Part shown: positions 23,601 to 37,599 of the stretch, piece after piece
How positions within the stretch are numbered: position 1 is the first letter of the stretch
Layout: each line of letters begins with the position of its first letter
NCBI GenBank assembly: GCA_035222895.1
Contig: JAVYIG010000095.1
Coordinates: forward strand, 248,001 to 312,000
Length of the DNA stretch: 64,000 nt
Reading direction: 5' to 3'
Source of the DNA: Strongylocentrotus droebachiensis
Lineage: Eukaryota; Echinodermata; Echinoidea; Camarodonta; Strongylocentrotidae
The notes under the pieces: generated by a model
Told to the model about the DNA's origin: nothing
Database searches by the model: none
The model's input: only the letters and a program-made list of their open reading frames with translations
Position numbers and translations under genes: made by a program

Positions 23601-25934
23601 ATGACAATGTAACGCCTGGAGTAAATATATTGGATCACCAGCTGATCATGAAAACCACCCATGTGTCTTTCACATCAAATATACATCAGAATGCACAGTG
23701 CCATTATGCCTCTGAATTGAGGGGGACACTAAGATCATTCTTGCTCTTAAGTAACAGTAAATCCAAATACCGTTTTATACAAAGATATATATATATTTAC
23801 ATGCACAGACATATAGAAGAGTATATGCAATTTTAGGCACAAGTATTCAGAGCTTTTCAATTGACGAGAAAATATTGTACACCTGAATAACATTATTTTT
23901 TACTTTGTACATATCTGCACGCCCCTTTTTACAAGTTTGATCAGTCAGTGACAGCGAGAAAAAGGCAGGGTTTCACACAAAGGTGGCCTAGTCAAAATAT
24001 TTCTTTACTTTTACCTTGACTTCTGTTTGCTACAATATTAATGATTAATGATCACAAGGAAATAAATCTTTACATCTGTATGAGAAATAATGGAGCATTT
24101 AAAGTACACAACACTGAAGGTATCTAAAAGAAATCATTCACTCTAGAGAAGCATTCGTTATAAATTGTTAATTTACTATTCAGTAAATAAAAGGGCAACA
24201 TATCTCTATAGTTTGACAAACTTGGAAGTCATGTCTTCATATTTTAAACAATTATTTCACAACACATCTTCTAACAATTATTTGCTTATATATTTCTTCA
24301 CAAACATCAATACTGGTTTTAGTTCACACACACACATGTAAAGTCACGCCAATGAAAAAAGTGCAGATCTTAACAAGTTTACACATTAGAAAATGCAGAT
24401 TGTAACAATTTTAAACATTAGAAACACTCGTTCCTATTTCGTTTTTAAATTTACAATACCGGATCCACATTGCATGTACATATAAAAAGTTGATAAGTGT
24501 AGCAAAAAGGCGTGATCTTTCTGTTTATTTTTGCATCTTTTTGGATGAAAAATAAAACACCAAAGAGTAAAATCCTGCAGAGACTAACAATTTGAGAATA
24601 TATTAATGCAATGAACAGTGTTTCTTAGTTTGATTGAACTCAACAAAGAGAAAAATGAATCATAGCACAAAAATACAAAAAAAATCAGCTGAAAGAAAAC
24701 ATAGAGAATATTACAGTCAATACTAGAATGTAATGAGCACATGCATATTTTGAAGAAAAATAAGAAATATCTTTGAACACACTTATGATAAAGTAGAACC
24801 ACTGAATTACAAAATATTCTTAAAACAATGTATTACAATGAAAGTGTTATGTTGGTCAACATAAATATGTAAAACTTTTTAGAAATGTTGTTACGGACTT
24901 AAACAACGGTAAAACACATGAAATATCTAGAATGGACTCCCAAATAAATAATTATCAGAAGGCAAAAAGTCTACAATTTTCTGATGTTTATAACTAATGG
25001 TGATATTGTTCATAACAAAAAACATACCACACCTATTTCCAACAGTTTAAACACATTCAGCCAAAAACAAAAGATTCCACTACTACTAGTTACTGAATTA
25101 CTAAAATCTAAAAATTGCTGGTTAAACATAATATGCTTATGTAGTTGCTTTTTATTTCAATCAATCTTCAGAATATGAATATTTTGTTTGCTGTATGTAC
25201 TCATTTTCAAACTATTTGTTTTTGTATTTCAAATATGATCTGATTCTAGAAGACTTTTAACACAAAAGAAAAATAGCACACATAAATTGAAACTTTTTTA
25301 ACATTACAACTAAAATAACAAAATATTGATATAGATTAAACCATGTAGTACATTTCAAAGTACTTATCATGAATCTGGCTTCAGCTAAACTTCTAATTCA
25401 TAGATCACAGCATTAAATGAATGTTCTTTAAAGCAGTCAAATACAACCATCTAATATTAAGGCCATGGAGTGCAACTGCAAATAAAACACATTATTCTAC
25501 GATCAGGAAACATGTGCTATTGTAGGGGTTTTAACCCTCATTCCTATTGAAAAAAAAAAATAATAATAATTTGATTTCAACTCACTCCTCCACATTCATG
25601 GAGGAAATAAGATCTAATTGTTTCAGATTGTTTTGATGATTGTATTGTTACCCATGAGAAGTGTACATTTTGAATAATCATGGTTGACAGGTGACACCAT
25701 TACTGTCCCCTGGACACAAAAATTGAGAGAAGATTATCACCAATATACCACTTCAGGTAAACAGGTGGTTTTATAAAATAAACTCCCACGCAGTTATTAA
25801 AAATATGATTACTAACTCAGCTCACTAGTAGTATTCAAAATCTCATTTTCCAAAAAGCTACTTTAGCGACCTCACTTCTAACGAGTAGTTATTGTAGCCT
25901 CCTCAACTCTGTGTCAAAGATGATCCTTTGAACA

Positions 25935-26032
25935 TTAAGACTTGAAGAACTGCAAGGCAGCTTGTGTACTGTTGTCAGGGAAACGAAACTCAAGGTTGAA
26001 CTTGGACGTCCCTTCCTTCTCTCTCTCTTTAT
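25935..26032 (-). CDS. SCAPER: SCAPER terminal coding exon with stop codon
   Basis: After a TTCCCCTATCCAG acceptor, two bases (AT) join the G left by the preceding exon to make Asp. Then 31 codons run to TAA. The peptide ends KFNLEFRFPDNSTQAALQFF plus KS. I recall the vertebrate SCAPER C-terminus as having YLELANRFP....EEARQFF close to its end, and the pattern (aromatic-x-LE-x-RFP, then a helix ending QFF) matches in order and spacing. The phase agrees exactly with the donor at 57,549. The alternative, an unrelated chance frame, is unlikely given the acceptor, phase and motif together. Confidence 0.82.
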
Positions 26033-27469
26033 CTGGATAGGGGAAAAATAAAAAATACAGAAAAGCATGGTAAATTTTAGGTCACAGCTGAAAAAGTTTA
26101 TCAATATAATATCAGAATGAAATATCAATCACTTTACAATTTAGTCAGGGAAAATGAATGTGAGATGCCGAAAAGATGATCAGCTAAAAGTTCAAAACTG
26201 CTTTTTTGTTTCTGGTGCATCCAAAACGGGTTGACGAATAAGAATTACCCAGTTTGATTGATGGCAAATGGAATACTTTGACAGTACAATTACACATAGA
26301 TGAATTGTATGCACAAAGTGTTTCTTAATCCATTCTGGATAAAAAGAGCAAATAGTCACATAATCCCAACTCCCGCCAACTTTGCACTTTCAATATCAAC
26401 TGTTATTAGATTTCCTATCTGATACAGATCTGTCACAGATCCTCAACTAGTATGATTGGTTTTTAGGTGTACTGAAGATTATCTTAATCCATAGCATTGC
26501 GATTATTCAAATATGAAGATATAATTGACAATCACAAAGTAAATATGAAATTACAAAATAATGAAAAATATTGCCTTCGGTACATATCCAGTAAGTCGAT
26601 TTTCCTTCTGAATTTCTTTCATATGACATGTACATTTTTAATTAGACGAATGAGCAATGAATATTTGACAATATTCTCAGAATTAACTTGATGATCTCAT
26701 TAGTAATTTGCCTGATGATAGAAATTATCAGTGCAGAAAAAAGAAGACAAATAAAACTGCATCGGGCATGGAAATAAGCTCTTCATGAAAGTAATAAGAA
26801 CTTCATAATACAATTATAATCAAGAAAGATATTAAAATTTGGTTAGAGAAAACAAGTCTACAAAGAAAAAGCAACATATTTCTTCAAATTCCTATCCTCA
26901 CAAACACCATTGTAAAGGGTAAGCAATAAAATCAAAATGTGTTATAAGCCAGTGACGGCAGTGACCCATCACATATTTCAAAGAAATGCAAAATTATTGT
27001 AATTAATCAAATACAACTAAAAGATTAAAAGTACAAAATTTGAAATGCAATTTAAGCACTGGTGACTTTTAAAAACAGTAAAAAGTAATCATTTATTTAC
27101 AATCACTTCCTCCTTTCACCTACAGTCCATGCTCAAATACTGTTAAGATTACAAAAAAGGAAAATAGCCTTCAAGTGTCATTATCAAATCTAAGATGTGC
27201 AGGTCCAGATTGATTGATTGCCATATATAAAGAAGAAAAAAAAACATTACAAAAGATAAACAGCAAGCTGATTTAAAAAGAATTCTGAGAGAATGAATTC
27301 TTCCCCTCAAATCACACACACTTCATCAAAGTAAGAATGTGCAAATAATATACAAATGTACCTGTACGCACTAGTAAATATATGAAGAAAAAAAACAGAT
27401 GAACAACAAAAACAGAAGAACTGTAATTGAGCAAAGAGAAAGCCTAGAGTAGAATAGAATTCCAGTTTA

Positions 27470-27981
27470 CTTAAAGGTAATACAAAGTTTTGGTATGGGG
27501 TCATGAATTTGGTTCAAATGAACATATTGGAAGCATATACGATCCTACAATATTCAGTGATCGTTGTCGCGGTCGAAATCGACTCTAAAGTTATGAAATT
27601 GTAAATAATAAACACTTTATGTTGAATAGCTCCCTCTCAAGGTCAAGATATTAATTAAGCTATAAAACAATGTTTATTGACTAAAATTGACTGATTAGCT
27701 ATTCTCGTTCGGAAATTATATACCACAACTACATACTCTGAGATTTTCATGGTCGCAGCTACCATTGTACGGCCGTAAGAGCTATTTGAAATTTATCAAC
27801 ATTTACCGGGAGCACCGGTAAATCTTTATATTCGATTTTTCTCGAAAGCAGAAGTGTTTTAGGGGCTGAAATTTCTGGTGTTTTTAATACATCAACAGGG
27901 GCATCTAAATATGTTAAAATTGTAAAGAATCACTATCCACCCATTTTTCAAAATTTCCCAAAACTTTGTAATACCTTTAAG
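27470..27981 (+). mobile_element. 512-bp repeat family, copy 2 (in SCAPER intron)
   Basis: Ends CTTAAAGGTAATACAAAG and CTTTGTAATACCTTTAAG are perfect inverted repeats of each other. It differs from copy 1 by scattered substitutions and small indels, so neither is a recent duplicate of the other. It is a MITE by structure; the superfamily is unresolved. Confidence 0.78.
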
Positions 27982-29699
27982 AACCAAAATTGATTTTCTA
28001 CAGCTATGTGCATAAAAGATGGAGTCTATCAAAATGCATTTGGTATGATAAATAAAGCTGGGTATGAATAAATTGAAGTAAAAGTATAAGACAAGAAATA
28101 AACCCACTTGTTGATTGTACATCCCCATCAAGCCATCTACAACTTCAAACTATATCCTCCCAACCAATAAAGCCTAAGTGCATTTTTATTTCACTCTGGT
28201 ACGATTTGACAAGCAGGGCTGTCGATCCAAAAGGGCAGTCACGGACGGAGGCTCTGATTTATGCCTCGTGTCACGCTAGAATCGCATCAAGGATAAAAGA
28301 CACATAGCATCTTCTAATGGATTACTTGAGCAGTCTATCTGCATACTAAACAGGGGGTTCTACATTGAGTAATCAACATGCCCCCACAATAATATACTCA
28401 AAAAGGAAGAATATATACGTAGACAGATAGGGAATGAAAAAGATAGAGCAAGAGAGAGAGAGAGAGAAAAAGAGATTACAGATTTTCAATTGATCTGTGC
28501 ACTTAACCTGGAATAGAAACACATCATACGTGCAGTTGAAATTCACCTAAATTGATGTACACTTGTCAATCTTTCTTTTTTCGTCTTTCCAGAAAATTCA
28601 AATGTCAAATACTTGTAAACAAATCTCAGTTTAGCTAGATCTTGAACCATTGCTCCAGAAGTTATCAATTTTACAGCACTTCAGCATCATTAGTAAAAAC
28701 AAACCCGTCTATCAGGCTTAAATATTCTCAAAAAGAATTCAACGCTGATAACACCAACAAAAAACGAGAACTAGTTGGCAAAATGCTGTTTCAAGTATAT
28801 ATCCTCATTTCTACCTGACATTGGCTGACAATGGTCAATTTCTTCAACTAAAAGATCACAAAACAAATTCCAAATAAAAATGGCATGTTGGCCCTTAGTT
28901 TGCAGACAATTCATCCCTCCTGGCACTTTATACATCAAAACTACATGCTTGTTCATGATAGGAATATGCATACCACCAATCCTCTGACTGGCCTAGCTAG
29001 CATATCCATGACTGAATCAACCTCAATCTGTGCACATGGTCATAACAAAAGAATTGCAATGGGCAAACTGTTTGGAAATTTATTCAGCAAAGACGATGCA
29101 AAGAGATTATACCTTACAAAACCGCTACAGACCTATAGCGACTTGAAAAGAGGACAAAGTGATGGGATATGAGAAGCAAAAAAAGTTAGTGCAGCAACAC
29201 CGAGAGTCCCAGTGGGACCGGGACGAATGGACGATGGGGGAAACCGGGCACCGCCAATCGGTGAAAGTGATACGGAAGGGCAAGAACATCTTTGTTTGTT
29301 CGGCGATGCTGTTCTATTCAGTCGAGGGGGGGCACTTTGATCAAATAGGAATTAAATTCTGGGCAAACATGCTATGCGGATTGGCTGGCTGGCTGGCTGG
29401 GGGCACCTGCCAATGCCCATACACAATTTCACACATTTATTTCTCTATCTCTGATCTGCCTCTTTCGTTCTTTATTCTTCTATCTTAATCAGTCTTTCAG
29501 TATACTCACATCTCATCCTAAATAAGTTATGCAATTAATTATAAACATTTTTTATTTTTTATTTCAGGAATTCTACATCTGGATGATTTTGTCCGTTAGA
29601 TAACAAAACAATTGTTAATTTTGTTTTAATCTAGCTCAATATTCATTATCAACAACAATATTTGTACCAAGCAATGCCTTTACCTTACCATGGACAAAT

Positions 29700-29885
29700 T
29701 CAATGTAATGATAAAAGAGAAAGAGAGAGGAGGTGTGGGAAAGATGACAAAAGTGAGATAGGGGAAAAGAGAAGAGAAAGTAAGAGATAAACATAAGCAG
29801 AAAGAGAATGCAAGAGAGGAGAAAAGGAGAAGGGAGAGACAGAGAGATAGAACAAGAGATGGAACAAAAAAGGGATAGAGAGAGA

Positions 29886-29968
<83 letters not shown>

Positions 29969-30015
29969 AGGGAGAAAGAGAGAGAGAGAAATAGAAAGAA
30001 ATAGAAAGAGGTAAT
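29700..30015. repeat. (GA)n array in SCAPER intron
   Basis: A nearly pure AG run from about 29,890 to 29,960 flanked by interrupted GA-rich sequence. In the SCAPER transcript it reads as a CU tract. Confidence 0.96.
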
Positions 30016-30079
30016 ACAAAATATGAATATTGTATATGCACATGTAGAGCCTGATGCCTGAAGAAGACAAATCCCAGAT

Positions 30080-30345
30080 AATAGAATCTCCTATCCCAGT
30101 TTGTGGAGATCATTTATCACCTACTTTTAGCGGGGCGCTACGTCTGGCAGGGATTGGGTTACTTGGATCCTGGCTGGATTGGCACTCATCAAGTGAGATT
30201 TGTAGGGTGATGATGACCAAAACCATGCAAACCCATCGGTGTCAAACACTGATTCATTGTGCTACTTCACATTACACGCTTGACAGGTCTGTCTCGGTGT
30301 AGGAGCACGGTGAGGTTGGTCCGAGGGAGGGAGGCAGGGAGTGTG
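30080..30345. promoter_or_regulatory. Candidate intronic enhancer island
   Basis: A G+C-richer island in the AT-rich giant intron. It contains GATCATTTATCACC, GCGGGGCGCTACG, an NK2-type TCAAGTG (30,189-30,195) and CATGCAAAC (octamer-like). Motifs are seen by eye; function is inference. Confidence 0.25.
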
Positions 30346-30999
30346 GCGCAAGTGTCTTGTCTTTCAATTACAAACTACAAATACAGACTGGAGTGGGAAA
30401 TGGTTTTTCCTGCAAGTTGGTATCTAGGTCTAACACTACAGGTTTCATAGACTCTACTATCTAAAATCTATCCATACATATATATGTACAAATGTACAAT
30501 TTACATCTATTTGTATAATTATTCATTCTTTCTTTCTCTTTCTTTCTCTCTATTTCTTTTTATTTCTCTATTTATTTATTTCCTTCTCCCCATTTCTTAT
30601 TTCTTTTGCTTTCTCTTACTCTTACACACTCTCTCTCTCTCTATCTTGTCTTTGGTTCCTTTTTTGTTTACTCTTTTACTCACTTTCTCTTTTCTTTTAG
30701 TCTCTCTCTCTCTCTCTATTTTATCTTTCTTCCTAACTCTCAGTCCCATTTTCTCTCTCTATAATCCCTTGTATTTCTCCATCAACTTAGTTCAACTCTG
30801 TTTCCAAGTAGGGGCGTATCCTAGTACTATCACATATACATACACTAAGGTACCGGACCAGTTACAAAAGGACTTAGTCAATCTCCTAAATCCAATGCCC
30901 TTCTGTCTCTAAACTAATGACTTTTGAAAGTTCAAGTGTAATGTATCAGCAAGGAAGCCCAAACACAATCAACCTTACAAGGGTAACAGTTGGATAGCG

Positions 31000-31225
31000 G
31001 GTAGCTACCGACGGAGTAGCCATATTTGCTCTGGACTCGTTCACCCCCTACGACTCCAAGTGGGTACCTGCCGAGGCTCCAAAGTACACTAATTGAGCCA
31101 TAATGCACATAACATGTGGTCGTTTCCTACTGGTACGAGAGATCAAGGTCGGTGCTAAGAGAACTTTGATTTGAAATATGTCAGAACTAATTAAACATCG
31201 TCATGGAAACTTCACGACTGTCACC
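31000..31225. promoter_or_regulatory. Candidate intronic enhancer island
   Basis: Contains the palindromic GGTAGCTACC, a TCF/LEF-type CTTTGAT (31,164-31,170) and a homeodomain TAATTA (31,188-31,193) within 30 bp of each other. Function is inference. Confidence 0.25.
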
Positions 31226-34200
31226 ACACTTGCACATTCAAATAGTCTTATGATATGACCACACTTTCTGTACATTCAACAACAAAACATAATAATATGG
31301 TAGCCAGAACAAGCTTGAATAGAAAACCAAAGCAGGGTTACTTGTGAGTCCAATTTGTGCTCGTAGTACAGCAAAAACAGGGAGCATTGCAAAAATTGAT
31401 GCTGATCTTGAATGAAAAATATTTGTTCATTTTGTTTTATTAAGCATGTGGTGCCGGTAATTAATATAATTACTTTTCATATTCATTCAATCCTTCAACT
31501 TGGTGCCCATGTACAAAAAAGTGAGATACAGGTATTACTGGCAGGTTGTATTTGCTTTGGAAACCGTGCACTGCAGGTTTTTGAAATACAATCAATGCTG
31601 GAAAAAAGGGGTTTGTTGAAATACCAGCTCCTGGTAGCATATGGCTAGAGCTAACATTTACGGCCGGAATCGTGGTAGCGTAGTATTGAAGAGTGTTGCC
31701 TGCATGCTTCTGTGCATAGATGAAGTTTGCTTAGTGTTTAAATTAGGGTTGGTTGGGTTAATTAATTAAAGACACTGGGTAGATTCGTGCTGATATTGTT
31801 AGGAAAATTATCATATATCATTAAATTTCATATACAAACAATACAGCCAAAAAAAAATGGAAAAGATGACTTATTTGGCAAGTCATTTAAAATGATTTGT
31901 AAAATATAACAAAAAATGTAAATAGTACATATTGTGCAAATTGTGTATATTGTGTACCAGATGTTACTCAAAAACAAAAACAAAAACAAGTAAATCTGTA
32001 GATTATTCTCAAATTTGTTCTATCCTCTTTCTCTCTTTCTTCACTCAATTGTTTTTCCATTGCATGTTATGAAACTTTGAATTCCCATTTTTTAGTATAA
32101 TCCGATTGAGTTGGCTGCACTACTAGAGCAGATTAAAGAGAAAAAAAATCTTCAAGACTTAGCAATATATATCAAAATTGAATCAAATCAAAACAAATTT
32201 GCAATACAAGGTAATGAATATAATGATGTTATTGAAAGGAATATAACAATGGGCATACCTCAAATAAACTTGGTGAGAGCCCCATACATGTACATCATTT
32301 TCTCATTGAGTAAAATGAAAATATTCCACAGAGGAAAGTAAAAATAAAGGTGCTGGTCAAGTGTCTTCTTTTCTCATCCCTTCCCCTACTCCCTCTTCCT
32401 CCCTTTCTCTATTTTTAAGCTTTTCTTTCTTTGTATTTTTTCATCAATCAATCGGGGGCCTCCTCCCCTGTAGCTATGCCACTGTTGCCAGTTAAATTTT
32501 CACTCCCTTTCCAGGTAAATTGAAATCAGAGATCTAGTACCGGTAAGCTAAAAACCTGGTGATTTCTTGATCTACTGACGAATCATTAACAACCCTTCAA
32601 TACCCTCACCAAACCTAAACTTGTCAAACCGAGAAAAAGATACAAACGACTCCAGCAAACAAGGACTCAAATACTGAGAAAGGATGAGTGAAAAATCTAG
32701 AGTGTGCGAAAATGGGAGAGCGTGGAGAAAAACCGCACTCATTTAACGGTGGAGAGGTACGTTTCATCTCTCTCACTTCTCAACAGCTAATTCAACATGG
32801 TAACATGGTGAGGATGAGGGAGAGAGAGTGCAAGAAAGAATGGTGTGGTGGTAGTCTCTCTCGAAAAGCTTTTTGCACTGTTTACTGGAACCAGTTTGGC
32901 CACTTGACTGGCAAATTGCAGATGGTGTTTGCATCGCTCTCTAACACACATTCTTTTTAGGTAAACTAAAGTATTACTGAGAAGGGTATGACAAGATAAG
33001 TGGAGGCTTCACACTAATGTAACCTTCAAATTGATTTCTCATCCGTTTGATGTTTTGATGTAACATGCTAACATGAAAACATTCCAATGTTCACCAGCGA
33101 ATTTTATAACATTCTATTTCAATTTCCAGAAATGAAACATCTACATTTCATCCATCCATCCATCCATTTCATTTATTCATTCGTGCAGATTCCCTTCAGA
33201 TACTTCTTAAGAAAAATGATTTGAGAAAATACATGTATTTGAAACCATAATTGTAAGAGACTTCTTTAGTTCACACTATTAAAGAGAAAAGCAATTTAAA
33301 GTAGGGTTGGTCTACAAGACTGTATACGCTATGTGATGCAATGAAACAAAATCAAACATAAATGATAAGGTTCCTTTATATCTACAGTAATAAAGAGTTT
33401 ATATAATTATAATTTTTTTATAATTTTATGGCAAGATGGAATAAACAGGATTAGAATTTGATGGTAGTTATGCAAAAAGAACTGTGTTTAAAACTGATGA
33501 GTATATTTTCCTTTAAGCTTAAGGGTAGTGTAAGATCTCTTCAGACGTATGTCTCCTCCTCTCCCTATCCCCATCTTCTACCAATCCAGATGGTCAACCA
33601 TCATCTTCACCCTCCACCACCACTTCCTCTAACCCCCTTCTGTGGTGCATCTCTCCCCCCTCACAACCCCCTCTCCCCCACCACTCCTCCACCACAGTCA
33701 CAGCACTCCAACTCTCATCATCTCATAAATGACAACTTTCTGTGGTTTCTCCCTCCTCACTCCAAACGATGCTGAGTGAGGTGCCGGTCGGCGACGCATC
33801 TCTGCGGTAAGGAGGATGCCGCGGAGAGAGCGGGCTGGGGCTTCTTCTGAGATCCCGTGGAGGACTGACTAAAAGGGATACAGGCTTGTCAAGTGCCTTC
33901 TATGTTGGGTCAATACACCCTCAATGACATGCATAAGCACATGTGCTTTTAGGATAGACGGTCAATATGAGTGCAAAGGATGGCTGTCGCAGAAAAGGAA
34001 ACACAAAAGAAGGCAAAGCTATCCACGAACACATTGCTTTTTGAAGTAAAAAGAGAAAAACTTGAATAGAAACTTCAAGAAATAAAGAAAAAAATGTGGG
34101 GAGAATGAATCATGAAGGATTTATGCATAATTACAATGAATAGCTTTTTGTTCTTAAATCTATGATTTGTTACTATCTACGTCTGATCTACCAGATGCTA

Positions 34201-34898
34201 TTTCATCAATTTCATCAAGTTTTTCAATTTGCATTTCTATCTGAGGAAGAGACAACATGATCTTTGGTAGATGTGGAAATACCAAGACTCACATTCACCA
34301 TAATGCTCTAGGTCTCTTCTTTTCACACGCCCCCCTCCCCCCTTTATCTTCTCTCAAATTACTTAACACAATTTTTTTTTTAATGAGGGCAGAATATGAG
34401 AACTTACATATTTTCATTTTAAATACGGTGGCCTATTTTTGTAACATGACAGTTTAATTTGAGCGTCCTATCATTAGATCACACCTTGAAAGCATTTAGA
34501 CGTCATATTGAAATGCTGTCTGGTATTTTGTTTTTCAGACATATCATGTCAAGGGTTTAAATGGCGGATTCTCACCTGGCTGTTATTGCATTACCTGTAA
34601 TCCTATACACAAAGACTGCTTTCAGGTGTGTGTGCTTGTTTGTGGTGCTAACTCTGTTACAGTTAAGTGGTTTATAGTACACTGCCCTCTAGCCTCCATT
34701 TCATATGATATCAGGATTAAGAACTAGATCAGATGGGTCACTTACTGGGCTTACTGAAGAAGAAGGGGGTAGTGATTAACCCTCATCATACCAAAAGCCC
34801 CAAATATCATAACTATTATACACTTTCTTTCTGCATCTGGTATTGACATGGTTAAGGCACAATGTATTGCATTCAAGTGGAATCAAGATTTCAATTAT

Positions 34899-34933
<35 letters not shown>

Positions 34934-35839
34934 GTAGATTCTAGCCAGTTTCTCAATTTGGTAGATGAGCTGCACTATTTCTTACAAGAGTTCTTATCGG
35001 GTAATGAAAAGTATGATCTACTCTTGCTAAATTTTGTGAATGCTTTAATAACAAGGTTTATATAATTTGTTGGTTTTGTCTCATTATATCTGATTACTGC
35101 ATAGTTACATGTATATACAATTTGTATGCTGTATTTTCTTTACGTTACATTATATTAAGACAGATTTTTAATCTCTTATATGATATTCAATGAATGGCAA
35201 ATGCTTGAGAAGAAATATTCCTGCAACCATGAGTACACTTTGTACATATCCACAAAGCTTACAGGCACATCGTAGCATTTCTATGTGAGCAGTACATATA
35301 CAAATATTATCACAATCAACCATATTCTCACTGTTCCTTCCTGTACAGTGTACGAAGGGAAACAGAGCGTTAAGAAATAGGGAAGGATTGGACGCATTTA
35401 GGCTTAATAAATGTCTTGTCCTGTCGCGAGCTGTAACAGGATTACACCAACAGTGCGCCCGCCCGCTGAGCTTGGGGTTCTTAAAATGGGATTACCACCA
35501 TCACTCTCAAGACCTCAACCATGAACAATGCTCTCATCTTGCTTGAAGATGAAGAAAGGAAATGTGTGATGGGAGTGAGTGATTAGAGGCTATGTTGAGA
35601 GCTGGTAAGATTTCTAGATGAGAAGTTTTGTGCTGCAGTGCGATGGCCTTAGAGGTACCTGACAAGGGTATAAGCTAAACTACATATTCTTAGCCTTTCA
35701 CAGGAAAATAGTTGTTTAAATGATTACTATTATAATATCTAATTATTTTCTTGTTCAAAATATCTTAGGGGAGCAAACAGGATGTTTATTTTCCTTGTAA
35801 CATTTTGTTTAACATTAGAAACTTGTGGAGGAAAAAGAT

Positions 35840-35875
35840 GACAAGCAGAGAAAGAGAAAGAAAGAGAGGAAGAAA

Positions 35876-35906
<31 letters not shown>

Positions 35907-35960
35907 CGAGAGAAAGCACAGGAGAGGGAGGAAAGGGGAGAGATAAAGAAAAAAATGACA
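35840..35960. repeat. (GA)n array in SCAPER intron
   Basis: About 120 bp of AGAGAG/GAAAGA words; a short pure (GA)n also occurs at 34,903-34,930. Confidence 0.95.
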
Positions 35961-37599
35961 GAAGAAAGGTACAGCAAATATGCTTAATGAATATCAAATG
36001 TGATATTTAGTATTCTATCATTTTGAATTACTGGTGAGTGGAAAAAAATTGTGGTTTCTAGTTTTCCCCACAGAGGCGGGAGAAAGATTACATATTACAA
36101 GTGACGAACAATACATCATAAATCCTCCTGGAAAGGCTTGACTGTACAAGGATTGAAAGGATACAACACAAAAGCATTATGAACATTTCATCAACACGCA
36201 GAACTACAAAAAAAGAGGATATTCAGAAGTACTACAAACAAATCCCCTAGCTAGCGTGCTACCACATGAAATCAATCACATCACATGCTCACGCAGACAG
36301 GATACAAAAAGACCAGCCACATCAAAAACAAACCTCCCAAAAGATGAAAAGAGAGAGAGATTACTACAGTGGCAAAAATGCGAGCTTCGACAAAATTTGC
36401 AAGATAATGTGGCATAAATCCGAGGGACAATGGAACGGTATAGTTGGAATCAAATCACAAATCCGAGCAGCAGAAATAATGAGAGGAGAGGGAGAGAAAG
36501 ACTTTGAAACCTCGCTTGGCAAGCGTAGTTTTGACTATGAAGATCATTCAGAATTGAGTGGTCAATCCTGCAAACAATAGACTTGTATTTGGATATGTGT
36601 ATTTTTGACAGTGATCTGGCCTGATTGGATTGCACAGCTTGCTATTCTTAGGCTACTGATTTCTTTGGCACCCATATTTGCAGTTATTATTCCCCTATTT
36701 CTGATTGATTGGCATTGTGTATCTGATTTTCAGCAAATCAAGGAAACAACTTGAATGGTCTTTGGCTGAAAAGTGCAGCACCCCATTGTCACAACGTGTA
36801 TCTCTACACAAGGCCATGTAATGTATCAATCTACAATTGCATTATGTAGATGTTATTATGCTCTTAATCTTAACAAACTGAAGGAGCTTTGCCCAAATAG
36901 AGATTGCGATAAGCCCTTAGCATGATGTAATCTATAAATGAAGAGTAACTAAATAATACATGGATGGGTCTTTTGTGAATGCCCTACATCACAGGGATAA
37001 TTTAGGATAGCCATATTCTGTCCCCCACCACACTCCTCGAAATCAGAACATGTGAGAATGTGTTGAGTCAATAACATGGATAATAAATGAATAGTTGTTG
37101 TAGGTTTATGAAATGACTTTAAACAACCATTAAATTGTATATCTGTTCGAGCAAAAGTTGGGCAGAAAAATAAAATTTGTTCATGCAAGATGAATCTATT
37201 GAAGAACATGATACAGGCATTTAAAGAAAAATGTTTTACTGAAAATGACATTCATGGCATCTGTCCTTCAATATCCCAGGCAAAAAGCCCCGGTTACTCA
37301 TCTCTGAAAATAACTACAATGACTTGCTGCAGCCAGGGTATAGCAATGCTACCGATGTTTGGCAGAAAACGATGAACACGGAGGCTCCATTCAAATGAAA
37401 TTCCAGTCTTATATACATAGGTTCTGCCTGACCTATTCTCTTATGAATAGATACGATGAATCACGCACAAGGGAAGGACAAGAGAGCAAAGAAACAAGAT
37501 AAAAAGAGACACAGGGAGGAGAGGGGGAAAAGAAGCCACTCAAAAACAAATATCTGCTTTTGAAATCTGCTTTTCAAGCAAGCCTCCCCAACAAGCATG

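Larger units (their letters stand above)
22240..25934 (-). other. SCAPER: Probable long SCAPER 3' UTR and downstream flank
   Basis: From the stop codon leftwards the sequence is AT-rich and has no coding potential. Minus-strand AATAAA hexamers occur at 25,151-25,156, around 24,522 and at 22,272-22,277; the last is followed by a GT-rich tract, a plausible end. A Pumilio-like TGTAAATA word lies near 23,800 on the minus strand. A hairpin MITE (23,045-23,192) and a telomere-like tract (about 23,475-23,600) fall inside, so the true UTR may end much earlier. Confidence 0.35.
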
